The notes beneath the pieces are model-generated. The model made no database searches. It had not been told where the DNA came from and worked only from the letters and a program-made list of their open reading frames with translations. From assembly GCA_012800525.1 (NCBI GenBank), contig JAAZJD010000108.1, positions 1 through 35,925 of the forward strand: a stretch of DNA of 35,925 nucleotides, given 5' to 3'. Shown in pieces: positions 24,546-33,076 of the stretch. The translations under genes were made by a program, and so were the position numbers. The stretch comes from Clostridiales bacterium. GTDB taxonomy: Bacteria; Bacillota; Clostridia; Christensenellales; DTU072. The first letter of the stretch is position 1; every line of letters begins with the position of its first letter.

Positions 24546-25142
24546 TTAGCTTTTTAATTCTTTTAAAGCATTTGCTGCTGCTTTTGATATATCGCCTTTC
24601 AAAATCCAAGTGCCCCCAACTGCTATCACAGCATGATGTTTTAAAAATCTTTTAAAATTTTCCTGATTTATTCCTCCAGTAGGAACAAATTTAACTTGTG
24701 GAAACACATTAGAAAATGCATTGATTGTGTCTATTCCACCAAACTCTTGGCATGGGAAGAATTTTAACACACTATATCCTGCTTTATATGCTATCATGAT
24801 TTCTGATGGTGTAATAACTCCTGGAATATATGGAATATTAAAATTATTTGCAACTGCTCCAATTTCTTCTAGATATCCAGGAGAAACTATAAATTTTGCT
24901 CCAGCAGATATTGCATTAGTACATTGCTTTGCATTAATGACTGTTCCTGCACCAATTATCATATTTGGGAAATTTTTAACTGCTAAACTTATTGCTTCTC
25001 TAGCACATTCAGTCCTAAATGTAATTTCCGCTATATTTATCCCACCTTTTTCTAAGGCAGCTAATATATCTAGAATATCCTCAGCTTTTTCTACTTTTAT
25101 TACAGGAATAATTTTATTTTCTTCTAAAAAAGAGTAACTCAT
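24546..25142 (-). CDS. eda: KDPG aldolase
   Basis: A 198-residue class I aldolase that splits 2-keto-3-deoxy-6-phosphogluconate into pyruvate and glyceraldehyde 3-phosphate. The Schiff-base lysine is Lys127 in LKFFPC, and the acid-base glutamate is Glu39 in AEITFRT; GAGTV and PTGGI are the other family marks. Length is normal. It is the last step of the glucuronate route. The 121-base gap before it carries a long palindrome and a motif shared with the araC promoter, so eda and the genes after it may have separate control. Confidence 0.92.
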   Translation of the reverse strand: MSYSFLEENKIIPVIKVEKAEDILDILAALEKGGINIAEITFRTECAREAISLAVKNFPNMIIGAGTVINAKQCTNAISAGAKFIVSPGYLEEIGAVANNFNIPYIPGVITPSEIMIAYKAGYSVLKFFPCQEFGGIDTINAFSNVFPQVKFVPTGGINQENFKRFLKHHAVIAVGGTWILKGDISKAAANALKELKS

Positions 25143-25160
25143 TTTTTTATCTCACATATA

Positions 25161-25197
25161 TGTTGGTTAAATTTAACTAATATATTAGTTAGCAACA
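25161..25197. promoter_or_regulatory. Palindromic operator candidate before eda
   Basis: A perfect 16-bp palindrome, AACTAATATATTAGTT (25175-25190), lies between TGTTG (25161-25165) and CAACA (25193-25197). The right side contains GTTAGCAACA (25188-25197), also found at 28846-28855 next to araC. It sits between uxuB and eda, close to the eda ribosome site. Confidence 0.5.
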
Positions 25198-25263
25198 TTA
25201 TTTAATTTAATAATACGACATTATATATCAATATGACTATACCTTATCATCTCACTTTTCAAG

Positions 25264-26094
25264 CTACACTCCACTAAAAGCATTAAAACCACCATCGATT
25301 GGTAAAACAACTCCAGTGATGAAACTTGCAGCTTTTTCATCTAATAAAAAGTGTGTTGCACCAACTAGTTCATCAATTTCACCAAATCTATCCATAGGTG
25401 TAGAAGCTAATATTTTTTTAGTTCTATCAGTTGGATTTCCATCTTGATCAAACAATAGTCCCCTATTTTGATTAGTTACAAAAAATCCCGGAGCAATGGC
25501 ATTTACTCTTATTCCAACTTTCGAAAAATGAACTGCAAGCCATGCTGTAAAATTACTTACCGCTGCTTTTGCACCACTATATGCTGGGATTTTTGTAAGA
25601 GGAGTAAATGCATTCATAGAAGATATATTTAAAATCGAACATCCCTTTTTGCCAACCATATCTTTTGCAAAAACTTGAGTAGGCAAAAATGTACCAATGA
25701 AATTTAAATCAAAGACAAATTTCACTCCTTCTTCTTTGAGATCAAAAAAGTCTTTTTCTACATCTTTTTCAAAAGCACAGTATTCATTATCTGTTGTGGC
25801 TTTGGGATTATTTCCTCCTGCGCCATTAATTAATATATTGCATTCACCAAGATCTACTTTAATTGCAGCATGAGCATCTTCTATAGAAGTTTTATCTAAA
25901 ACATTTACTTTATATGCCTTTGCAATATATCCATTTGCCACAATTTCATCTGCTACTACTTTAGCTGCATCGACATTTAAATCAAGTAAAGCAATCTTTG
26001 CACCAGTAACTGCAAGTGACTTTGCAAGGGTTGAACAAATAACCCCGCCTGCACCTGTAATAACTACAACTTTTCCTTTTAAATCTAAACTCAT
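25264..26094 (-). CDS. uxuB: D-mannonate oxidoreductase, SDR type
   Basis: A 276-residue short-chain dehydrogenase that reduces D-fructuronate to D-mannonate with NAD(P)H. The cofactor loop is TGAGGVIC (13-20), the form usual for the SDR-type mannonate enzymes of Bacillota. The catalytic set is Asn131, Ser159, Tyr172 and Lys176. The C-terminal PIDGGF motif is present. This is the B. subtilis-like class, unrelated to the long-chain E. coli UxuB. GGAGG precedes the start. It lies between uxuA and eda. Confidence 0.9.
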   Translation of the reverse strand: MSLDLKGKVVVITGAGGVICSTLAKSLAVTGAKIALLDLNVDAAKVVADEIVANGYIAKAYKVNVLDKTSIEDAHAAIKVDLGECNILINGAGGNNPKATTDNEYCAFEKDVEKDFFDLKEEGVKFVFDLNFIGTFLPTQVFAKDMVGKKGCSILNISSMNAFTPLTKIPAYSGAKAAVSNFTAWLAVHFSKVGIRVNAIAPGFFVTNQNRGLLFDQDGNPTDRTKKILASTPMDRFGEIDELVGATHFLLDEKAASFITGVVLPIDGGFNAFSGV

Positions 26095-26200
26095 TTTATA
26101 CCTCCAATCTAAGCTTTAAGTATCTCTATTTTAAACAATTAGATACCTAAACTTCTATTTTAAAATCATCACATATATTATTTATATTGCAAATAACTAT

Positions 26201-27244
26201 CTAACCTTTCTTATGCTCCAAAGCATCCCATATGCCATTTATATAATTTGCTCCAAGAGCTCTATCATACAAACCATATCCAGGTTTTCCAGTTTCACCC
26301 CAAATCATACGTCCATGATCTGGTCTTACATATCCATCAAATTTATTTTTATGTAGCACTTTGACAATACCTACAATATCTAGTGAGCCTGCACTTTGAT
26401 TATGTGATGTTTCTTCAAAGCCATCTTCAACAAATTTAATGTTTCTAATATGCATAAAATGAATTCTTTTTGCTTTTGAATATTTATCTATCATTTTCAC
26501 TAAATCATTTTTTTCTGCAACACCAAGAGAACCTGTACAAAAAGTTAATCCATTTTCTTCTTCATCAACTAGTTTTAAAAATCTATCAAGATTTTTTTCA
26601 TCTGTTATTATTCTTGGTAGTCCAAAAATTGGCCATGGCGGATCATCTGGATGAATAGCCATTTTAACACCCGCTTTTTTTGCAACTGGTATTATAGCCT
26701 TTAAAAAATACTCTAAGTTTGACCATAGTTTTTCTTCATCAACTTTCGAATATTTGTTAAACAATTCTCTTAATTCTTCCTTTTCATAGCTAGAATCCCA
26801 GCCTGGTAAATTCATATCATCGCTCAATGGATTTTTACCTTTAAGTTGTGATTCATAATATACAAGTGATGTTGAACCATCTTCTGCTAACTTATCTAAT
26901 TGTGTTCTTGTCCAATCAAAAACAGGCATGAAGTTATAGCAAATACATTTAACTCCAGCTTTACCTAGTCTTTTTATATTTTCACAATAATTTGCAATAT
27001 ATTTATCTCTTGTTTTAAGTCCTAGCTTTATATCTTCATGTACTGGCACACTTTCAACAACTTCAAACTTTAATCCAACATCTTCCGCCATTTTTTTAAT
27101 TTCATTAATGCTTTCATTAGACCATACTTCGCCAACTTTGACATCATATACAGCACTAACGATGCTATGCATATTAGGAATTTGCCTAATATACCCTATT
27201 TGGACTGGATCGTCTTTTCCATACCATCTAAATGACATTTTCAT
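26201..27244 (-). CDS. uxuA: Mannonate dehydratase
   Basis: A 347-residue metal-dependent dehydratase of the xylose-isomerase-like fold that turns D-mannonate into 2-keto-3-deoxygluconate. Recognisable blocks are [12 protein letters not shown] at the start, [13 protein letters not shown] (about 101-113), [18 protein letters not shown] (about 195-212), the late [14 protein letters not shown] and [18 protein letters not shown] near the end. Length is close to the B. subtilis enzyme. The start codon overlaps the uxaC stop in ATGA, so the two genes are translationally coupled. GAGGTG lies upstream. Confidence 0.95.
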   Translation of the reverse strand: MKMSFRWYGKDDPVQIGYIRQIPNMHSIVSAVYDVKVGEVWSNESINEIKKMAEDVGLKFEVVESVPVHEDIKLGLKTRDKYIANYCENIKRLGKAGVKCICYNFMPVFDWTRTQLDKLAEDGSTSLVYYESQLKGKNPLSDDMNLPGWDSSYEKEELRELFNKYSKVDEEKLWSNLEYFLKAIIPVAKKAGVKMAIHPDDPPWPIFGLPRIITDEKNLDRFLKLVDEEENGLTFCTGSLGVAEKNDLVKMIDKYSKAKRIHFMHIRNIKFVEDGFEETSHNQSAGSLDIVGIVKVLHKNKFDGYVRPDHGRMIWGETGKPGYGLYDRALGANYINGIWDALEHKKG

Positions 27245-28650
27245 ACTACACCTCTCTTCTTATCAAAATATTCTTTTGCATTGTAATAACAAATTTTTTC
27301 TAAAATTTCTACTAACTTTTCATCTGACCCTGCACTGTATTCACCCTTTTCTATCCATGAGCCTATTAAAGAACATAAAATTCTTCTAAAATAATCATGT
27401 CTTGCATATGATGCAAAACTTCTGCTGTCTGTTAACATCCCTACAAAAAGTCCAAGCCCACCAGTTGATGCATTTATTTTTAACTGCTCATAAATTCCAT
27501 CTTTATGATCTAAAAACCACCAAGCGGCTCCAAGTTGCATTTTGCCTCTCTTTCCATTTCCTTGAAAAGAACCAAGTAAAGTTGCTAGAGGATAATATGC
27601 ATTTGGATTTAGGGTAAATATTATTGTTTTTGGTAAACCGCCATTTTGATCTATGTAATCTAGCATATTTCTTGCTTTTTCTATATCTAGAGTGTTTCCT
27701 ATACTATCTCCACCAGCATCTACACCCACTTGGTTATATAATGTTGAACTACAATTTCTCATCGGCCCTACATGAAGTTGCATAACCATGTCGTTTTCAG
27801 CAAAAATTTTAGCTAAACGAGTCACTATGCAAAACATATATTCTTCAGCTTCTTCAGTTGAAATAATTTCGTTATTAATCTTTCTTTTAAAAATACTGTC
27901 TGCTAAATAAAAATCCCCTTTGCCTTTTGGAAAATCTAGAAAAGATAAATCCGCACATAAGCAATTTCTTGCCAAAAAATACTCTATCCTTTTCTTTGTA
28001 GCTTCCATTAGACTATTAAAATCATCAATTGTAATTTCGGTCACTTTCGATAATTTTTCTATATATTCTTTAAAGTCTACATTTTGGATGTTTATAATCT
28101 TGTCTGGTCTAAAACAAGGAAGTACTCTACACTCTAATTTCTCACCTAACAACAAGTCATGATATTTTAAATCATCTAACGGATCATCTGTAGTAATTAA
28201 TGTAGAAACACCAGAAACTTTAAGTAGACTTCTTGGTGAAACTACATTATCTTGCATATATTGTGATGTTTTTTCCCAAATGGCATCAGCATTTTCTTCG
28301 CAAATAGGAATATCTAAATCAAAGTATTTTTTAAGTTCAAGATGCGCAAAATGATATACTGGGTTTCCCATAAAATATGGCAAAGCTTTACAAAAAGCTC
28401 TAAATTTTTCATAATGACTTGCATCACCTGTTACCTTATCTTCACTAATACCAAAAGCACGCATAATTCGCCATTTATAGTGATCACCCAAAAGCCAAAT
28501 CTCAGTTAAATTTTTATACCTTTTATCTTCATATATCTCTTTAGGGTTTAAATGACAATGAAAATCATAAATTGGCAAATCTTTAACTTTTTGATATAGC
28601 TTTTTTGCCATTTCATTTTCTAAAAAAATCTCAGACATAAATTTTTTCAT
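27241..28650 (-). CDS. uxaC: Glucuronate (uronate) isomerase
   Basis: A 469-residue enzyme of the amidohydrolase-like fold that converts D-glucuronate to D-fructuronate (and galacturonate to tagaturonate). The metal motif HCH at 31-33 follows LPIYDF; further family marks are [19 protein letters not shown] and GMLTDSRSF. The start at 28650 is chosen because GGAG lies seven bases upstream; an ATG at 28665 has no such site. It is the first gene of the operon and is divergent from the AraC regulator. No UxaA or UxaB partner is in the window, which points to the glucuronate branch. Confidence 0.95.
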   Translation of the reverse strand: MKKFMSEIFLENEMAKKLYQKVKDLPIYDFHCHLNPKEIYEDKRYKNLTEIWLLGDHYKWRIMRAFGISEDKVTGDASHYEKFRAFCKALPYFMGNPVYHFAHLELKKYFDLDIPICEENADAIWEKTSQYMQDNVVSPRSLLKVSGVSTLITTDDPLDDLKYHDLLLGEKLECRVLPCFRPDKIINIQNVDFKEYIEKLSKVTEITIDDFNSLMEATKKRIEYFLARNCLCADLSFLDFPKGKGDFYLADSIFKRKINNEIISTEEAEEYMFCIVTRLAKIFAENDMVMQLHVGPMRNCSSTLYNQVGVDAGGDSIGNTLDIEKARNMLDYIDQNGGLPKTIIFTLNPNAYYPLATLLGSFQGNGKRGKMQLGAAWWFLDHKDGIYEQLKINASTGGLGLFVGMLTDSRSFASYARHDYFRRILCSLIGSWIEKGEYSAGSDEKLVEILEKICYYNAKEYFDKKRGVV

Positions 28651-28712
28651 CACAATCTCCACCATGTTTTAAAAGTCTTTGTAATAAACATTATATTACT
28701 TATTGCTTAAAT

Positions 28713-28718
28713 ATTATA
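28713..28718 (-). promoter_or_regulatory. Probable -10 box of the uronate operon
   Basis: A perfect minus-strand TATAAT lies 63 bases before the uxaC start. No good -35 hexamer lies 16-18 bases upstream, which fits a promoter that needs an activator such as the divergent AraC-type protein. Confidence 0.4.
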
Positions 28719-28780
28719 GTATATGTTTTTACAAGTAAATTGATAATATTGCTAAATTGTTTGCATTTCTTGCCTTTTAT

Positions 28781-28855
28781 ATGTAAAGATTATTACATAG
28801 AGAAAATAAACTCATCTTTTCTAAAATTACTTAAATTGAATATGAGTTAGCAACA
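28781..28855. promoter_or_regulatory. Operator-like repeats between uxaC and araC
   Basis: Three elements stand out: ATGTAA (28781-28786) and TTACAT (28793-28798) as a 6-6-6 dyad; AACTCAT (28809-28815) and ATGAGTT (28842-28848) as an inverted repeat; and GTTAGCAACA (28846-28855), which recurs before eda. The last lies where the -35 of the araC promoter would be, upstream of TATAAT at 28869-28874, which suggests autoregulation. Confidence 0.45.
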
Positions 28856-28898
28856 ATTATTTAAAATCTATAATATACAAAATTTTTATGAGAGAAAG

Positions 28899-29759
28899 AT
28901 GAAGTATAGTACTTGGAAAACATCGCAACATATGCTTACAAACACTTTTGAAATAAACCTATATAAAGATAGGCAATTTAGCTCTGTACCTTTACACTCA
29001 CATAATTTCCATGAGTTATATTTGTTTTTAAACGGCAAAGCTATATATACAGTTGAAAATGGTGATTACAAGCTTCAACCTTTCGACCTAATACTCATTC
29101 CAGCTAATAACTTACATAGAGTTGAAATATTAAATTCTTCTATTCCATATGAGCGTGCTGTATTGTGGATAAACCCTAATTATTTGAATTCACTTTCTAC
29201 TCCATATACAAATTTAGCACAAGCTTTTCTAGATCGAGCTGAAACAAAAAATTATTTAGTAAGAGATGTTGAATTTTCAAAATTATTACATCAAAAAATA
29301 ACCACTCTACATAAAAGTAATAACTCTGATACTTTTGGCAGCGATCTTGAAACTCAAATCAATCTACAATCATTACTTTTAGATTTATCAAGATATCTTT
29401 CTACACAATCAAATAGCATAAATCCTCCAATAATAAATCAAACCGTAAATGATGCAATTGAATATATTAATAAAAATATAGATAAACCTCTAACACTTGA
29501 TATGCTCGCAAAAGATCTTTTTATCAGCAAATACTATTTAGCAAGGCTTTTCAAAAAACATACTGGAACTTCTCCATATCAATTTATTATAAAAAAACGC
29601 CTTACATTATCAAAAACCTTACTTGCAAAAGGAATAAGTATAAAAGAAGCTTGCTTTCAAGTAGGTTTTGGTGATTACACACATTATTTTAGAGCTTTTA
29701 AACAAGAATTTGGCATTACACCAAAGCAATATCTCAACTTTTTACAAAACAAAAATTAA
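28899..29759 (+). CDS. AraC family transcriptional regulator of uronate operon
   Basis: A 286-residue regulator. The N-terminal cupin-like sensor (about 20-110) has HSHNFHELYLFLNGKAIY and LILIPANNLHRVE. Two AraC-type helix-turn-helix units follow at about 185-283, with LTLDMLAKDLFISKYYLARLF... in the first and the family signature around the GFGDYTHYFRAFKQEFG segment in the second. It is divergent from uxaC, so control of that operon by a uronate or pathway intermediate is likely. GAGAGAAAG precedes the start. It replaces the GntR- or LacI-type regulators that control uronate genes in E. coli and B. subtilis. Confidence 0.9.
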   Translation: MKYSTWKTSQHMLTNTFEINLYKDRQFSSVPLHSHNFHELYLFLNGKAIYTVENGDYKLQPFDLILIPANNLHRVEILNSSIPYERAVLWINPNYLNSLSTPYTNLAQAFLDRAETKNYLVRDVEFSKLLHQKITTLHKSNNSDTFGSDLETQINLQSLLLDLSRYLSTQSNSINPPIINQTVNDAIEYINKNIDKPLTLDMLAKDLFISKYYLARLFKKHTGTSPYQFIIKKRLTLSKTLLAKGISIKEACFQVGFGDYTHYFRAFKQEFGITPKQYLNFLQNKN

Positions 29760-29789
29760 GCACTTCAACTCAAAAAGTCAAAGTGCTTA
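29757..29789 (+). terminator. Terminator of the araC-type gene
   Basis: TAAGCACTT (29757-29765) pairs with AAGTGCTTA (29781-29789) over 9 bases with a 15-base loop; the left arm includes the stop codon. A short T run (29795-29799) follows, so it probably terminates. Confidence 0.6.
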
Positions 29790-29803
29790 CATAATTTTTA
29801 TAT

Positions 29804-29881
29804 ATTTACTAGTCTATGATTTTATATTATGTTTACTCTACAACATTTACTAGTTTACAATTTTATATCTTCTCTACCACC
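29804..29881. repeat. Imperfect tandem duplication, period about 41
   Basis: ATTTACTAGT begins at 29804 and again at 29845. Each copy continues with an ATTTTATAT block and a CTCTAC block, ending in CAAC or CACC; a third fragment, GTTACTA, begins at 29882. The repeat lies between convergent genes and touches the stop codon of the hydrolase gene. Confidence 0.55.
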
Positions 29882-29890
29882 GTTACTAAA

Positions 29891-30994
29891 TTATGGTGCT
29901 ATATATCTAGGATCTCTTGGCAATGTGTTATTTTGAACCATTTTGACATTTTGAGTTCTAAAACCAAATTCTCCATCTTCATCTATTTCTAAAACTATAT
30001 GGCCATGATGATTAGTAGAATATGTAACTATTCCTCTTTCATATAGTCTATTCATAACCGTAGGTCTTGGATGATCATGCTCCTTGCCATTATCTGATGA
30101 AATTATTGCATATTCAGGCTTTATCTTATCTAAAAACTCAGCAGATGTTGATGATGAAGAACCGTGATGCCCAACCTTTAAAACATCGCAATCATAAGTA
30201 TCGCTTAAAAATGGCATTAACCATTCTTCGGTTTCTACAATAGCATCGCCTGTTAGCATAATCTTTCTATTATTGTATTTAATGCTCATCATTATAGACA
30301 TTCCATTACTTTCATCTGCATCATACTCATCGGGATTTTCAGTATTTAAAGTATCATATCCAATTGAATACATATTTATGGTATATCCATTTGTAGCATC
30401 TTCATATTTTATTGTTTTCCAAACTCCTGAAGTTGCATTAGGGCCAGTTTTATGTAAAGTTGCACCTTCCACATCAAATAAACCCATATATTCTTTATAT
30501 GTGTTATTCTTTTCAACATCATGATAGTAAATGTTTTTAATTTCATATGTTTCTAAAATAGGCTTTAACATATTGTAGTGATCTGTATCAGGATGTGTTA
30601 CTACCAAATAATCTAGCTTTGTTTCAGAACCCTTAAGATTAGCTATATAGTCAACAAATTCTGTGCGGACAGCTACTGGAGTTTTAGATCCACCATCTAT
30701 TAGCATATCTTTGCCATCGGGAAGTTCTATATAAATTGCATCACCTTGATTAACATCTATAAAATGCACTTTAAGTTTCGCATCACCAATGGTTATTGGA
30801 TTAAAGTTTGAAGTTAGCACTTCAACTTTTGTTAAATAATTTTTCTTTATAAAATCTGCAGCAGCCTTCCCTACTGGGCTAAAAGCTAAAGCTACTACAG
30901 TAATAGCAATAATTAAAACAATAATTATTCCAGTTACCCCCAACTTACTTATTGCTTTTTTTGCTGTACTTTTTGATAAAATCTTTTTTGCCAT
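29891..30994 (-). CDS. ComEC-like metallo-beta-lactamase-fold hydrolase, membrane-anchored
   Basis: A 367-residue protein with a basic N-terminus, one hydrophobic segment at about 19-40 and an outside hydrolase domain. The domain begins at VHFIDVNQGDA (76-86), has LIDGG (98-102), the metal motif THPDTDH (133-139), LTGDA and KVGHHGSS, all as in the C-terminal domain of the DNA-uptake protein ComEC. The ComEC channel part is absent, so this is the stand-alone class, often annotated as a competence-like hydrolase. Substrate is unknown; an extracellular nuclease or phosphodiesterase activity is possible by homology. AGGAG precedes the start. Confidence 0.85.
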   Translation of the reverse strand: MAKKILSKSTAKKAISKLGVTGIIIVLIIAITVVALAFSPVGKAAADFIKKNYLTKVEVLTSNFNPITIGDAKLKVHFIDVNQGDAIYIELPDGKDMLIDGGSKTPVAVRTEFVDYIANLKGSETKLDYLVVTHPDTDHYNMLKPILETYEIKNIYYHDVEKNNTYKEYMGLFDVEGATLHKTGPNATSGVWKTIKYEDATNGYTINMYSIGYDTLNTENPDEYDADESNGMSIMMSIKYNNRKIMLTGDAIVETEEWLMPFLSDTYDCDVLKVGHHGSSSSTSAEFLDKIKPEYAIISSDNGKEHDHPRPTVMNRLYERGIVTYSTNHHGHIVLEIDEDGEFGFRTQNVKMVQNNTLPRDPRYIAP

Positions 30995-31146
30995 TATCTT
31001 TTCTCCTCTTTTTCTTTCTATGTTTACATTTTACCAAAGATATTAACTTTTTAGAATATATTTGTTTCTTAATTTAAAAACCAAAACACAATACTAGATA
31101 ACTAAATTGATTTGCTTTTAAATTTTATATAATAAATTTTTTACTG

Positions 31147-31175
31147 TTGAAACTTTACCTTTATTAACATATAAT
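31147..31175 (+). promoter_or_regulatory. Promoter of the second MFS gene
   Basis: TTGAAA (31147-31152) and a perfect TATAAT (31170-31175) with a 17-base spacer. Transcription would start near 31182, leaving a leader of about 29 bases before ATG 31211. Confidence 0.75.
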
Positions 31176-31210
31176 TATTGTAGCTAGTTTAAAATATTTT
31201 GGAGGATCGA

Positions 31211-32950
31211 ATGAAATTAAATGTAAAAAACACCATTAAAGTCGGCTTTGCCTTTGCAATAGTTATGACCTTCTGGGGTGCATATGACTTTGTTATCCCA
31301 CTACTTTTAGAAAATGCTTTTGGGCTTTCCCATACAATGAGAGGATTAATCATGGGACTTGATAATTTACTCTCTTTGTTTATGCTTCCACTGTTTGGCA
31401 AATTATCCGACAAAACAAACACAAAATGGGGTAGAAGAACTCCATATATTTTCATAGGAACAATTATATCTTGCGTTTTAATGATTTTTGTCCCAATTTC
31501 TGCAAATAGAGCTTTAAAAGATGGTATGGCATTAAGAGAACAAATCACTCAAACTCATGTTGCAGGCTATTCATACAAAACTTTAGATGGAAAGCATGAA
31601 TTTAAAAACCAGACTGAAATCTATGAATTTTTATATGAAAAAGGAAAAGAAAATTCAGACTATGCTGATCATGATTATATGGAAAAATCAGGCATCAAAA
31701 CAAAAGAGCATTATCTAAGAATTGCTACAAATCCATTTACAAACTTTAAAGATGCTGAAGACCTAACAGGAACTCCAAATGTTGATAAAAAAGGAAATCC
31801 TGCTATTTCAACAAACTACAAAAATTTTGTTCAAGCGGGAATTAATAACTTTGCAAGCAATGAAGTTGGTGTTTCTGCAAAAACAAATCATGTAGCATCC
31901 CTTGTAATATATATGATTATACTATTTTTAGTCCTAGTGGCAATGGCTACATTTAGATCACCCGCAGTTGCTTTAATGCCAGATGTCACTCCTAAACCAC
32001 TACGAAGCCAAGCTAATGCTATTATCAATTTAGCAGGTGGAATTGGTGGAGCTATTTCTTTCCTTATTTACACCATTACTCTAATGATAAATCCTACAGG
32101 CTTTATTGCTATATTTGTTGCAGTAGCTTGTGCAATGGCTTTACTATTAGTAGGCTTTATGCTTTTAGTAAATGAGAAAAAACTACTCAAAGAATGTGAA
32201 GAAGTTTGTGCAGAATATGGAATTTCAAACGATGACACTGACGAAGAGCTTGTTAAAGCAGATGGAACGCTAGTGTCTGAAGTAGCGGCAGATCCTGCTG
32301 AATTAAAAAGAGCTAAAATGATTTCATTTTTCTTAATTCTAGCTTCAATATTTATGTGGTTTATGGGATATAATGCTGTAGGCTCGACACTGTCAATTTT
32401 CTTAACTAAAACTTTATTAGTTTCACCGGGATGGGCCTCTATAGTTTCTGGTATAAGCATGGGCATATCTGCAATCGCATTTATTCCTGTAGGAATGCTT
32501 GCTGTAAAGATTGGTAGAAGAAAATCCATCATATTAGGTTTTGGACTTGCCGTACTTTCATTTTTACTAATATTCTTATTTGCTGCAATGCCTGGAAAAG
32601 CAAGCGTATATCTCTTTACAGTATTCTATCTAATAGCTGGATTTGGTTTAATAATTGCAAATGTAAATACCTTCCCAATGGTAGTTGAGCTTTCCTCTGC
32701 AAGTGATGTTGGAAAATACACTGGGTTATACTACACCGCAACTATGAGTGCGCAAGCAATAACACCATTTATCGCAGGTATATTTATGGATAAGTATGGT
32801 AGTAGATATCTATTCCTCTACTCACTATGTTGTGTCATATTAGCAATAGTATTGATGTTCTTCGTAAAACACGGTGATTCAAAACCACTACCTAAAAAGA
32901 AAAAAAGTGAAGAAGAAGCCGTTGAAAAAGTAGAAGCAGAAGCTATATAA
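31211..32950 (+). CDS. MFS transporter, SLC45/GPH-like, with large extracytosolic insertion
   Basis: A 579-residue major facilitator protein. The typical loop motif GKLSDKTNTKWGRR (about 63-76) and the NWGR-like WGRRTPYI sign resemble SLC45-like sugar-proton transporters. Between the third and fourth hydrophobic segments there are about 130 hydrophilic residues (roughly 98-226) that ordinary members lack; by topology they face outside. A cytosolic loop rich in Glu and Asp separates the two halves, and the C-terminus is Lys/Glu-rich. The start at 31211 has TTGGAGGATCGA immediately upstream. Its place next to the uronate locus makes sugar or uronide uptake an attractive but unproved role, since the operon has no transporter. 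Confidence 0.82.
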   Translation: MKLNVKNTIKVGFAFAIVMTFWGAYDFVIPLLLENAFGLSHTMRGLIMGLDNLLSLFMLPLFGKLSDKTNTKWGRRTPYIFIGTIISCVLMIFVPISANRALKDGMALREQITQTHVAGYSYKTLDGKHEFKNQTEIYEFLYEKGKENSDYADHDYMEKSGIKTKEHYLRIATNPFTNFKDAEDLTGTPNVDKKGNPAISTNYKNFVQAGINNFASNEVGVSAKTNHVASLVIYMIILFLVLVAMATFRSPAVALMPDVTPKPLRSQANAIINLAGGIGGAISFLIYTITLMINPTGFIAIFVAVACAMALLLVGFMLLVNEKKLLKECEEVCAEYGISNDDTDEELVKADGTLVSEVAADPAELKRAKMISFFLILASIFMWFMGYNAVGSTLSIFLTKTLLVSPGWASIVSGISMGISAIAFIPVGMLAVKIGRRKSIILGFGLAVLSFLLIFLFAAMPGKASVYLFTVFYLIAGFGLIIANVNTFPMVVELSSASDVGKYTGLYYTATMSAQAITPFIAGIFMDKYGSRYLFLYSLCCVILAIVLMFFVKHGDSKPLPKKKKSEEEAVEKVEAEAI

Positions 32951-33026
32951 CCTTAACTTTTAACAAAAATACTACAAGACCCTAATTTTTCATAAACTAA
33001 TACAAAAAGACACATATAAAAACAAC

Positions 33027-33053
33027 AAAGGGGACTCACGAGGGTCCCCTTTT
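33027..33053. terminator. Bidirectional terminator between MFS and lipoprotein genes
   Basis: A perfect 9-bp stem, AAAGGGGAC (33027-33035) and GTCCCCTTT (33044-33052), with an 8-base loop and a T run. It lies between convergent genes and can serve both. Confidence 0.85.
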
Positions 33054-33076
33054 CATATTATCTAAATTACAATTTA

